Assembly: GCA_964615445.1 (NCBI GenBank)
Contig: CAZTOK010000004.1
Coordinates: forward strand, 8,546 to 72,545
DNA length: 64,000 nucleotides
Reading direction: 5' to 3'
From: JALRBM01 sp964615445
GTDB taxonomy: Bacteria > Patescibacteriota > Saccharimonadia > Saccharimonadales > Saccharimonadaceae
The translations under genes and the position numbers were made by a program. The notes under the pieces are model-generated. The model searched no databases. It was not told the origin of the DNA and worked only from the letters and a program-made list of their open reading frames with translations. Shown here in pieces: positions 35,096 through 42,066 of the stretch (positions within the stretch are counted from its first letter, which is position 1; every line of letters starts with the position of its first letter).

Positions 35096-35422
35096 TCAGC
35101 CCATGACCACATGGCGAACGGCGACAGGCAAGTACTTCGCCTGAAGCTCGCTCTGCACGAGGTGACCGACGCTCTGGAATCGAGACGCCAGCCCGGAAGC
35201 CAGCCCGCCCCAGACTTCTCCGCGATTCACGCGACCGAAATCCTGGACCGCGAACCAGACGATAGCCGTTGCCTGATCGGCGGGCCAGCGCTCGATGTGC
35301 ATCGTCACGAGTGAGGAACCTAGTGCAAGCGAGGTGTAGCCGAGAACGGCCTCCTCGCCCTGCGAGAACTCAACCCGCACGACATACGCTCTGTCAAACC
35401 CGTAAAGGTCCGCGAAAATCAT
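35096..35422 (-). CDS. Small unknown protein, GC-rich cassette beside oriC
   Basis: 108 aa from ATG 35422, which has GGGAG 5 nt upstream; a GTG six codons earlier (35440) would give 114 aa. No family is recognised. The protein is predicted soluble with mixed beta/alpha content (FDRAYVVRVEFSQGEEAV, SLVTMHIERWPADQATAI). The coding region is far more GC-rich than the AT-rich origin around it and it has a near-consensus promoter. It may be a recent acquisition; no function can be stated. Confidence 0.55.
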   Translation of the reverse strand: MIFADLYGFDRAYVVRVEFSQGEEAVLGYTSLALGSSLVTMHIERWPADQATAIVWFAVQDFGRVNRGEVWGGLASGLASRFQSVGHLVQSELQAKYLPVAVRHVVMG

Positions 35423-35463
35423 CTGATCTCCCAACCACACATGGATTCCTACAGGATATTTAT

Positions 35464-35492
35464 ACTATAACATAAATACTATAAGTATTCAA
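35464..35492 (-). promoter_or_regulatory. Promoter of the 35.4-kb cassette
   Basis: Minus strand TTGAAT (complement of 35487-35492), 17 nt, TATAGT (complement of 35464-35469). It gives a leader of about 35 nt before the ATG at 35422. Confidence 0.65.
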
Positions 35493-35494
35493 TA

Positions 35495-35694
35495 CCTTCA
35501 CTTTGTTGGCAATTCAAAACATCCACAGATTTACTTAGTTTTTCCACACATTTACAGATGATGGCTCTCGATGTGGAAAAGTCACACCCCTATTTCACCC
35601 TCGCCTTTGTTGTAGATTGCACTGGTTGTGGAAAACTTCTAGCACCTGTATAGTAAGAAGCACCGAGAAGTTGAGGGTAAAAAGGATACATACT
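35495..35694. other. Putative oriC, upstream half: DnaA boxes before dnaA
   Basis: Three copies of TTTTCCACA or its complement (35540-35548, 35572-35580, 35627-35635) match the DnaA box. Additional degenerate copies such as ATCCACAGA at 35521 are nearby. The region holds no gene. Combined with the box cluster after dnaA and the rpmH-dnaA-dnaN order, it is a likely part of oriC. Confidence 0.7.
35626..35654 (+). promoter_or_regulatory. dnaA promoter overlapping a DnaA box
   Basis: TTGTGG (35626-35631), 17 nt, TATAGT (35649-35654). The DnaA box at 35627-35635 covers the -35 element, as expected for autorepression by DnaA. Confidence 0.55.
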
Positions 35695-37059
35695 ATGGAG
35701 CATGCGTTATGGCAAAGTGTTTTAGGCGAAATCGAACTTTCTGTTTCACACGCTGCTTTTACCACCTGGTTTAAAAATACTGAGCTGGTGGGTTCTTCAG
35801 ACAGTGAAGTAACTATTGCTGTGCCAAATATTTTTGCCAAACGCCAATTTGAAGTGAAGTTTAATGACCAAATTAAATCGGTACTGCAAAAAAACGGCGT
35901 TAGCCCTGAACGTATTACGTATACGGTTAAAACTACTGGGAAGAAAACCGTCAGCCGCGAGACAACGGCTACCTCCTTGGCCATCGATGAACTTATTGCT
36001 CCAATGCCGCGCGCGCAACAAAGTACATCATCGAGCGTCAGCTCTAATGGACTTAATCCTCGCTACACCTTCTCTAATTTCATTGTTGGTTCAAGTAATG
36101 ACCTCGCCTACACCGCCTGTCAAGCAGTCGCCACTACACCGGGTACAAAATACAATCCGCTCTTTTTATATGGCGGCGTTGGCCTTGGTAAAACTCATCT
36201 TATGCAGGCAGTAGGAAACGAGATAGTTCGCACACAGCCTGGAGCGCGGATTCTCTATATTAGTTCTGAAACATTTGTACAAGAATTTATGGACACTATT
36301 CGCTTTAAAAAGAAAGGATTTGCCGACAAGTACCGCAATGTTGACGTACTAATTGTTGATGACATGCAATTTATTGCTGGGAAAGAAAAAACTCAGGAAG
36401 AGTTTTTTCACACATTTAACGCGCTCCATCAGGCTAATAAGCAAATCATCATCAGTAGTGATAAGCCGCCAAAAAGCATTCCCACCTTAACCGAACGTCT
36501 GCGAAGTAGGTTTGAGTGGGGTATGGCGATTGATATTCAAATGCCCGATTTTGAAACGCGTTGTGCCATCCTTGAAACCAAGGCCTTACTTTCTGGCGTT
36601 GAACTAGCTCGTGATACGGTAGAATACCTTGCGAATAATATTAAAACCAATATCCGCGAACTTGAAGGCGCCCTTAATCAATTACTTGCCTACGCAGAAA
36701 TGCGCGGAGTAGCTCCGGATATTTCGACCGCAGAGGGACTTATTAGCAATGTACGCCATTCGCGTCCGCAGCACGTTACCTCCAAGCAAATTATCGATAA
36801 AACTGCCAGACACTTCCAGATTGATGCCAAAGAGATCTGTAGCGCTAAACGCGACAAACACATTGTCGTACCGCGTCAAATCGCCATGTATCTTCTTCGC
36901 AGCGAATTACACCTAAGTTTTCCAAAAATTGCTGGCGAGCTAGGGAGGAAAGACCACACAACTGCCATACATTCAGTGGAGAAGATAGAAAAGGCTATAA
37001 AGCTCGATTTTCTTATTCGCGAACAAGTAGCGGAAATTCGGGAGAAACTCTATGCCTAG
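35695..37059 (+). CDS. dnaA: Chromosomal replication initiator DnaA
   Basis: 454 aa from ATG 35695, which has AAAGGA upstream. A longer open frame from 35617 would run through the promoter and DnaA boxes, so it was not used. Domain I: LWQSVLGEIELSVSHAAF. AAA+ domain: Walker A GGVGLGKTH, Walker B LIVDDMQFI, sensor region SDKPPKSIPTLTERLRSRFEWG. Domain IV: KDHTTAIHSVEKI, the DnaA-box recognition helix region. It opens DNA at oriC and directs helicase loading. Flanked by box clusters on both sides. Confidence 0.98.
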   Translation: MEHALWQSVLGEIELSVSHAAFTTWFKNTELVGSSDSEVTIAVPNIFAKRQFEVKFNDQIKSVLQKNGVSPERITYTVKTTGKKTVSRETTATSLAIDELIAPMPRAQQSTSSSVSSNGLNPRYTFSNFIVGSSNDLAYTACQAVATTPGTKYNPLFLYGGVGLGKTHLMQAVGNEIVRTQPGARILYISSETFVQEFMDTIRFKKKGFADKYRNVDVLIVDDMQFIAGKEKTQEEFFHTFNALHQANKQIIISSDKPPKSIPTLTERLRSRFEWGMAIDIQMPDFETRCAILETKALLSGVELARDTVEYLANNIKTNIRELEGALNQLLAYAEMRGVAPDISTAEGLISNVRHSRPQHVTSKQIIDKTARHFQIDAKEICSAKRDKHIVVPRQIAMYLLRSELHLSFPKIAGELGRKDHTTAIHSVEKIEKAIKLDFLIREQVAEIREKLYA

Positions 37060-37323
37060 GGCATGTGGAAAATACGCGAATAATCTGCGAGTTGACATAC
37101 GGGAACGCGTAGGACAACCGTCCACACATAGTCGAGTTGGCTTAGCAACAATTCGTGAAGCTGGGGTAAAACTCAAAGAAAGCCACCGCCTATACACATT
37201 ACTCTCCACGTATTTTTCCCCACGTAAAAATAGTTTTCTACCACTGTCTGAACACTATTTTTACCCAGTTTCCACAGCACCTATTAACTACTACAGCCAA
37301 TTAAAAATTCAAGAAAGGTAATA
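37060..37323. other. Putative oriC, downstream half: dnaA-dnaN intergenic region
   Basis: TGTGGAAAA (37064-37072) is a perfect DnaA box, and TCCACACA (37121) and GTTTCCACA (about 37269) are near matches. The 264-nt gap is AT-rich towards its right end (37185-37320). A possible 89-aa frame here was not accepted because the DNA features explain the sequence better. AGAAAGGT before the dnaN ATG is the ribosome-binding site. Confidence 0.65.
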
Positions 37324-38427
37324 ATGATGGAACTCAGTGTCACCCAAGAAAATCTCGCTAAAGCGCTCAGTAATGTTGGACGAGTAGCCAGCAGCAAAGC
37401 AGGACTTCCCATACTTAGTAATATTTTACTTCGAACAGACGGTAATCGTTTACTTGTTGCCGCGACAAACCTTGAAATTGCTTCAACTCAATATGTTGGC
37501 GCCAAAATTATTACGCCAGGTTCACTCACCATTCCTGCACGCCTAGTGAGCGAGTTTGTAAGCAGTCTCCCAAAGGGAACAGTGGAGCTAAAAGTAACCG
37601 ACAATCATCTCGATATAGCCTCGGGAAGCTACAGTTCGGTGATAAACGGTGTTGTTGCCGATGAATTTCCTGAACTTCCTACTATCGACGAAAAATCGTC
37701 TATTCAGTATAGTATTAGTACATCTGATTTCAAACAAGCAGTAGCTCAGACGATCATTACGAGTAGTAATGACAGTACACGACCAGTGCTCACTGGTGTC
37801 TATTGGCATTCGTTTGGCGGCCATCTCTATCTTGCTGCTACTGATGGATACCGACTTTCGGAGCGACGACTGGTCGAAACGAAAAGTGAGGTGGCTGCCA
37901 TTATTCCTACGACCACTCTTCAAGAAGTACTTCGTACAGTAGCGGATGATGTTAATGAAATCGATGTTCTATTTGATGAAACACAAGTTAGATTCCGCGT
38001 TGGTGAATCAGAAATTACCAGCCGCCTTATTGACGGCAACTACCCTGATTATCGCCAGCTTATTCCAGAAACATCAGAGACAAATATGGTCATAAATACA
38101 GCCGAGTTTATACGTATTACCAAGATTGCTGGACTGTTTGCACGTGAATCTGGCGGCAGCGTGACACTTGCAGCCGATAAAGAAAAGCAAACGCTTTCGA
38201 TTCATTCTATTGCTTCTGAGCTTGGCGAAAATACCTCAAGCACGTCATCTGAGGTATCGGAAGATGGGCAGGTAACGCTTAACTCCCGCTATATTAGTGA
38301 GGCGTTGGCGGTAATAGACGGTGCTCAGGTGGTCTTTCGCTTTAGTGGTAAGTTGTCACCATGTGTATTGACGGCAAAAACTGAGGACGTCAATTATAAG
38401 CATATAATTATGCCTTTAAAGAGCTAG
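37324..38427 (+). CDS. dnaN: DNA polymerase III beta subunit (sliding clamp)
   Basis: 367 aa, the normal length. The three-domain clamp is shown by LPILSNILL, VSSDYP-type SRLIDGNYPDYRQLIP and the C-terminal end IMPLKS. It encircles DNA and tethers Pol III and other proteins. Two adjacent ATG codons (37324, 37327) are possible starts; a ribosome-binding site AGAAAGGT precedes them. recF begins 1 nt after its stop. Confidence 0.97.
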   Translation: MMELSVTQENLAKALSNVGRVASSKAGLPILSNILLRTDGNRLLVAATNLEIASTQYVGAKIITPGSLTIPARLVSEFVSSLPKGTVELKVTDNHLDIASGSYSSVINGVVADEFPELPTIDEKSSIQYSISTSDFKQAVAQTIITSSNDSTRPVLTGVYWHSFGGHLYLAATDGYRLSERRLVETKSEVAAIIPTTTLQEVLRTVADDVNEIDVLFDETQVRFRVGESEITSRLIDGNYPDYRQLIPETSETNMVINTAEFIRITKIAGLFARESGGSVTLAADKEKQTLSIHSIASELGENTSSTSSEVSEDGQVTLNSRYISEALAVIDGAQVVFRFSGKLSPCVLTAKTEDVNYKHIIMPLKS

Positions 38428-38428
38428 C

Positions 38429-39472
38429 ATGAGTCTGATTACTTCTCTTCGCGTCCAGCATGTTCGAACGCATGGTGATATTACTGTCGCTATTTCGCCG
38501 AAGGCGACACTTATTACAGGATTAAATGGCAGCGGAAAAACGTCATTAGTTGAAGCACTTTTTATCGCTCTGCAAGGATCGTCGTTTAAAGGAGGTGATG
38601 GAGAGGTACTCAAACGTAATGAGTCGTGGTATCGCATCGATGTTTCTTATGCTGACAAGAGCAGACGTATTGTAAAGTTTGACAGTAAGAAAACAAGTGG
38701 CCGCAAGCAATTTACCGTTGATGGCAAGGTGCAATACCGGCTTCCTGCACGCTTTAAGTATCCTGTAGTATTGTTTGAACCGGACGATTTACGGCTCTTA
38801 ACTGGCTCCCCATCACGCCGTCGCCAATTTATAGATAGGTTCATTAGCCAGCTTGATCCACACTATGACCTTGCATTACGCCGCTACGACCGCGCCTTAA
38901 AACAACGTAACGCGCTCTTAAAACAGTCACGCATGCATAGTGATGATATATTTGCTTGGAATGTTTCACTGAGTGAATATGGTGCACTTATTATCGCCAA
39001 GCGTCAACACTTTTTAGATACACTTAACGAAGAGCTGAATGCTACGTACGAACGCATTGCGCATACTGGCGATACTGTATCGATTAGCTACTCGTTTCTT
39101 CCGCGTCATTCGTTACAACAAAAATTGCTCGCAGATCTTGATGTAAATAGTGAGAGAGACCGTCTACTTGGCTATACGTCGAGTGGACCTCATCGTCATG
39201 ATGTTATCTTTACCTTTAACGACGTCCCTGCACTTACGGTAGTGTCGCGGGGCGAAACGCGGAGTATTATTTTGGCGCTTAAATTCTTGGAAATGAATAT
39301 CACAGAAGCGCTTACTGGAAAGAATCCTATTGTGCTTTTGGACGATGTTTTTAGTGAGCTTGATGAAGAGCGGCAGCGTTATTTAATTCAATTTACTACC
39401 AATAACCAGGTCATTATTACCTCTGCAACTCATGGTGACGTGATTGATACTAAATATATAACTGCACTATAG
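38429..39472 (+). CDS. recF: Recombination protein RecF
   Basis: 347 aa. SMC-like ABC ATPase: Walker A GLNGSGKTS, signature-like TLVVSRGET region as TVVSRGETRSI, Walker B PIVLLDDVFSELD. Start is ATG 38429, immediately after dnaN. It acts at ssDNA gaps with RecOR. The stop codon lies within the 16-nt dyad at 39465-39480. gyrB does not follow, unlike the classical order; a convergent envelope-protein operon does. Confidence 0.97.
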   Translation: MSLITSLRVQHVRTHGDITVAISPKATLITGLNGSGKTSLVEALFIALQGSSFKGGDGEVLKRNESWYRIDVSYADKSRRIVKFDSKKTSGRKQFTVDGKVQYRLPARFKYPVVLFEPDDLRLLTGSPSRRRQFIDRFISQLDPHYDLALRRYDRALKQRNALLKQSRMHSDDIFAWNVSLSEYGALIIAKRQHFLDTLNEELNATYERIAHTGDTVSISYSFLPRHSLQQKLLADLDVNSERDRLLGYTSSGPHRHDVIFTFNDVPALTVVSRGETRSIILALKFLEMNITEALTGKNPIVLLDDVFSELDEERQRYLIQFTTNNQVIITSATHGDVIDTKYITAL

Positions 39473-39480
39473 TTATAGTG
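39465..39480. repeat. 16-nt dyad, copy 2, between recF and the T4SS operon
   Basis: Identical to the 12341-12356 sequence. It overlaps the recF stop codon (39470-39472) and lies just before the end of the minus-strand operon. At this position it could be a bidirectional transcription end or a protein-binding site. Confidence 0.55.
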
Positions 39481-39482
39481 TT

Positions 39483-40199
39483 TTACTGAGCGCCTACGGC
39501 ATTATTGTCGATGAAGTACGTTGGTGCTGGAGTTGCTGGTGCGGTACTTGGTTCGCTGAAGTATGTATTAGTCTGCCGCAGTACATCTTCTGGTATGTTT
39601 GGATAATCAATTTTATTAAGCGTAATGTCTGGTTCGGTAGCAAGTGACCACTGGTCATTTACAAGATGAGCGATGAGGTGAAGCGTATCGCGATTGTCGG
39701 TGTCCGAACCTTTATACACCAGTGCTGTTCCGTACCACTCTCCTTGATCGAATAGTCTCCCCTCTTGCAGTGTGTAGGTAGATGGAACGGATGGATACTT
39801 AGAAAAAATGAGCGACGTGAGGGCTGTTTGGTTTTTATCGAGTAACTGGCTAAGATAATCAGTCGAATAAGATACCGTAAATGTTTTTGTAATAGGTGTG
39901 TCACCGACTGTGATTGACATGGGGCTGGCGTCGATATTCATACCGCTTGCCTTGATAATGTATACGCCCTTAGTAATACTAAATGGTACGTTTGAAGTAA
40001 TTGTTTGTATAGCTGGGCCACTGGTATCAGTTGAGGTGCCATCTTTAGCATGGTAGAGACTAAGTGTGACCCCTCCCTCTTTATTATCGAAGGTTATGGT
40101 AACTTTTTGCGGTGTACTAGTAAGGATGCCGTAGGCAATCAAGCCAATCACAACAAAGGTAATAACAATTCCAATAATTAAGACGATTCTTCGATTCAT
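39483..40199 (-). CDS. Membrane-anchored protein, PEGA-like
   Basis: 238 aa. One N-terminal transmembrane helix (about 3-26) is followed by an extracellular domain; the sequence around VTITFDNKEGGVTLSLYHA and PFSITKGVYIIKASG resembles a PEGA-type beta domain. The remaining C-terminal half (YLSQLLDKNQTALTSLIFSKYPSVP) is unknown. Its start overlaps the stop of the next upstream gene, so they are translated together. Last gene of the T4SS-like operon; role unknown. Confidence 0.7.
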   Translation of the reverse strand: MNRRIVLIIGIVITFVVIGLIAYGILTSTPQKVTITFDNKEGGVTLSLYHAKDGTSTDTSGPAIQTITSNVPFSITKGVYIIKASGMNIDASPMSITVGDTPITKTFTVSYSTDYLSQLLDKNQTALTSLIFSKYPSVPSTYTLQEGRLFDQGEWYGTALVYKGSDTDNRDTLHLIAHLVNDQWSLATEPDITLNKIDYPNIPEDVLRQTNTYFSEPSTAPATPAPTYFIDNNAVGAQ

Positions 40200-40828
40200 T
40201 TTAGTTGACTCACGTAATTAGTATAGTTAATTTTGAAATCTGCCGGATTGAATCCCCAGTTGTATATTTTTTGGATAGCTTGATAACGGTACATCGCAGA
40301 AACACCGGTAATTGTTAATTGAATGGTTTTATTATCGGATGACGTATAGCCAATACTATAGTAAGGGTCGTTGTAAGGGAGGTTTTTAACGATTGGGTTA
40401 GTGTCTTGGAAACTTTGTGTAATAGCAGCTGCGCTTCTGGCGCCATCCTGCTCGGTTTGGAGATACAAGTCTTGATGGCCTGCTACCCATTTCTTTGCAT
40501 CGTCTGAGGCCGGAAGGAGCTGAATGTTGTAGATGCCTGTATCATTCGGTACGGTGAGCGTGTTGCTAAAGTCATCAAATCCGTCTTTATGAGCGTGAAT
40601 GCTATATGAGCCTGGCTTTAGGTAGAGAGTGCCTGGTGAAATAGTCTGAGAGTTGTTAAGTGTTACTGTCGCGTCTTGGGGTAGCAGTTTTAATGTAAGC
40701 TGTACTTTGTCTTGACGCTGTTGAGCGGTATATATCTGGTAAACAGTAAATCCTCCAATAGCAACAATGAGCGCGGCGGCAAGGATAATGATCTGTCGAC
40801 GATATTGTAAAAATAATTCCCCAAGCAT
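40196..40828 (-). CDS. Membrane-anchored PEGA-domain protein
   Basis: 210 aa. A transmembrane helix (about 10-30) is followed by a PEGA domain (about 38-104; KLLPQDATVTLNNSQTISPG and LYLKPGSYSIHAHKDGF, the typical Gly-Ser-Tyr turn). The C-terminal half has no recognised domain. PEGA domains bind cell-wall or envelope components. Located between the hydrolase and the second PEGA-like protein, suggesting both help dock the apparatus in the envelope. Confidence 0.75.
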   Translation of the reverse strand: MLGELFLQYRRQIIILAAALIVAIGGFTVYQIYTAQQRQDKVQLTLKLLPQDATVTLNNSQTISPGTLYLKPGSYSIHAHKDGFDDFSNTLTVPNDTGIYNIQLLPASDDAKKWVAGHQDLYLQTEQDGARSAAAITQSFQDTNPIVKNLPYNDPYYSIGYTSSDNKTIQLTITGVSAMYRYQAIQKIYNWGFNPADFKINYTNYVSQLK

Positions 40829-40833
40829 ATTTT

Positions 40834-42066
40834 CTATTTCTTTCTATACCAGTTAAAATGACTATCAGTTGGGCTTTGCACGTCGGCCATTGGTGCACGT
40901 TCATCTAGTGAGGCAGAAGCAATTTTCTCAGGATTTCCATTGGCAACGGTACGGCCATGTGCCGGGTCGTCGCCAAAGCCACTAATCGCTCCTACCCATA
41001 CGAATGTGTGTCCTTCCTGGCCCGTGAAAGAACTTTTAATGGCCACATCGCCGGGTTGTAAGTTGGCTGGATTGATAGTGCCTCCCGTTCCTAAGTATTG
41101 CCAGTTTTCTTTTAGCCATTTTTCCTGTGCATCGGTATTGCCACCACCTTTACTCGGAAGATCACCATAATTGTAATTTGGTTCAAAGCCACTATTAATC
41201 ATAAGAAGTGATACGAAGCCACCACAGTCAATACCAGGATGTACAGAACCTCCAACGTACATGTGATTGCTTTGTGCTTGTTGAACGGCATCTGTCCAAG
41301 CTTGCTGTGCAACAATAGTGAGTCCTCGGTACTGTGGCCAAGCGTAGGCCATAACTTTATCGTTAAGCGTTCCATTTGAACAGCCAGTGCCGGCTGATGA
41401 TCCTGACGGTGCACCACTTGGTAGTGTCGCGACCGGTGCGGCGTTTTTGTATTGGTCATATAGTTTTTTTGCATTACCGCCACGGTTAGCGATAATTTGC
41501 TCAAGCGTATCATTTGAACCTTCAAAGTCACGGTGGAATACAAATGCGGCTTGAATTGGATCAGACTGTGCAAGAAGCGACTGTAGTGCTTTTGAGTGGG
41601 TCGTTTGTAGTTCTTGCCAGCTGAAACCAAGTTGCCCACCCAGATCGGTAATACCTACTTTTTGATCTTTTATAAAGTTCTCAAGCGGTATTTGACGAGA
41701 GCTGAAGGTCCATTGGGCAATACCGAAGCCCACGCCATCTTTTGGTACATAGCTGTCGTCAACAATTCTACCGCCCTGCTCTTTTGCGGAGTTAACGCCA
41801 GATTCGGCAATAAAGTTACCAACAATACCTGCGGCTTGGGCAAGATTAAGTCCCTTCCCCATATAAAAGTTGAGGGCTTTCTCGATAGCATCCTTTCCAT
41901 TGAGCGTGGTCGAGCCACATCCACCGCTGGCATCTGGATTGTAGTAAATGATATCGTTTCCACTATAAAAATTGCGATCGAATGCACTAACCTCTTGCAC
42001 TGAAGTTGCGGCTATAAGGATGGCAACAAGAGAGAGTGGTAAGATTTTACGATACCAACGTAGCAT
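40834..42066 (-). CDS. Peptidoglycan hydrolase: phage-tail-lysozyme-like + NlpC/P60- or CHAP-like
   Basis: 410 aa with a signal peptide (about 1-28, ending SAFD). Residues about 48-190 match the phage-tail lysozyme domain (AQAAGIVGNFIAESGVNS, with a Glu, and VGFGIAQWTF). Residues about 235-405 look like a cysteine peptidase/amidase (GIDCGGFVSLL with the nucleophile Cys, PGDVAIKSS, GHTFVWVGAI with the His). It would open the wall for assembly of the secretion apparatus, the part played by VirB1 in classic systems. Its start overlaps the stop of the upstream 846-aa gene. Confidence 0.8.
   Translation of the reverse strand: MLRWYRKILPLSLVAILIAATSVQEVSAFDRNFYSGNDIIYYNPDASGGCGSTTLNGKDAIEKALNFYMGKGLNLAQAAGIVGNFIAESGVNSAKEQGGRIVDDSYVPKDGVGFGIAQWTFSSRQIPLENFIKDQKVGITDLGGQLGFSWQELQTTHSKALQSLLAQSDPIQAAFVFHRDFEGSNDTLEQIIANRGGNAKKLYDQYKNAAPVATLPSGAPSGSSAGTGCSNGTLNDKVMAYAWPQYRGLTIVAQQAWTDAVQQAQSNHMYVGGSVHPGIDCGGFVSLLMINSGFEPNYNYGDLPSKGGGNTDAQEKWLKENWQYLGTGGTINPANLQPGDVAIKSSFTGQEGHTFVWVGAISGFGDDPAHGRTVANGNPEKIASASLDERAPMADVQSPTDSHFNWYRKK

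Noticed and set aside
35090..35475. Plus-strand frames at 35.1-35.5 kb
   Set aside because: Opposite to the cassette gene; no promoter or ribosome-binding site on the plus strand.
35617..35694. N-terminal extension of dnaA by 26 codons
   Set aside because: The extra part contains a DnaA box and the dnaA promoter; the ATG at 35695 has AAAGGA and gives the normal DnaA N-terminus.
37052..37321. 89-aa frame between dnaA and dnaN
   Set aside because: It overlaps the dnaA end, has no ribosome-binding site and covers DnaA boxes and AT-rich origin sequence.
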